Source: Campylobacter sp. (GTDB taxonomy: Bacteria > Campylobacterota > Campylobacteria > Campylobacterales > Campylobacteraceae). Taken from it: DNA of 6,843 nucleotides. This document shows positions 6,603 through 6,843 of this stretch, piece after piece. The position numbers and the translations under genes are program-made. Each line of letters opens with the position of its first letter. Position 1 is the first letter of the stretch. The stretch is from contig JAFVMP010000090.1 in the NCBI GenBank assembly GCA_017506845.1, positions 1-6,843 of the forward strand, in the 5' to 3' direction. The notes under the pieces are model-generated. The model was not told where the DNA came from and did no database searches. It saw only the letters and a program-made list of their open reading frames with translations.

Positions 6603-6843
6603 AGATTTTATTAACAATTGGTGATATTACTATAAAAGGTGGCGCTGAAAGAGTTGTAACTAACCTAGCTAATGCTTATGCGCAGATTGGATTAGATGTA
6701 GAAATTTTGAGTTTTTATAAAAGCGGGGATAAAGAGGCTTTTGAGCTTGATGATAGAGTTAAATTAAGCTATATGCATCAAAAATCTTTTGATAAGAAGC
6801 GTAAAAATTTCTTCTATAAAATGTTTTATAAATTTATTGAAAG
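6599..6843 (+). CDS. Family 4 glycosyltransferase, N-terminal part, cut by window end
   Basis: Only the first 81 codons are present. The gene starts at an ATG within the ATGA overlap with the preceding glycosyltransferase, with a weak AAGAG at 6584-6588, which points to translational coupling. The visible part begins MKILLTIGDITIKGGAERV and continues VTNLANAYAQIGLDVEILSFYK (20-41). This is the classic N-terminal Rossmann half of GT-B, family-4 enzymes (Glyco_transf_4 with the GGAERV loop after the first strand), as in PglH, PglJ and many LOS or capsule enzymes. The C-terminal nucleotide-sugar site lies outside the window, so donor and linkage cannot be guessed. Context suggests the same surface-glycan pathway as its neighbour. 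Confidence 0.85.
   Translation, partial: MKILLTIGDITIKGGAERVVTNLANAYAQIGLDVEILSFYKSGDKEAFELDDRVKLSYMHQKSFDKKRKNFFYKMFYKFIE

Overview
The window looks like chromosomal DNA of a Campylobacter or close campylobacterial relative. The DNA is strongly AT-rich, the codons are mostly A/T-ending, and the Shine-Dalgarno sites are AAGGA or AGAGG types. The proteins resemble Campylobacter/Helicobacter versions, including a single-chain flavin/iron-sulfur lactate oxidase of the HP1222/Cj1585c kind and a two-domain LgtF-like glycosyltransferase. The species cannot be fixed from the sequence alone.

Left part, leftward strand: purM (phosphoribosylaminoimidazole synthetase) ends the unit and is followed by a 9-bp perfect stem-loop. 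Upstream of it, separated by 42 bp, lies a 936-residue flavin/iron-sulfur oxidoreductase (dld-type lactate oxidase). The first 121 bases hold no gene I can support.

Middle: a 96-bp divergent intergenic region (3993-4088) separates dld from the rightward genes. It has -10-like elements on both strands and T-tracts phased every 10 bp. Part of it is repeated directly at the 3' end of dld, next to purM. The arrangement suggests that dld was inserted into an older purM/ridA divergent promoter region and left a copy of the promoter DNA on each side.

Right part, rightward strand: ridA (reactive enamine/imine deaminase), coaE (dephospho-CoA kinase, TTG start overlapping the ridA stop), a 511-residue protein with two family-2 glycosyltransferase domains, and the first 81 codons of a family-4 glycosyltransferase cut by the window end. 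The spacings are -8, +8 and -4 bp, so this is one tightly packed and probably translationally coupled operon. It joins two housekeeping genes to what looks like the start of a lipooligosaccharide or other surface-glycan gene cluster.

Most of the window is ordinary core metabolism: purine synthesis, lactate oxidation, metabolite repair and CoA synthesis. I see no CRISPR array, RNA gene, insertion sequence or phage gene, and no clear undescribed system. The most interesting points are the repeat flanking dld, the fused glycosyltransferase, and the joining of coaE to glycan genes.
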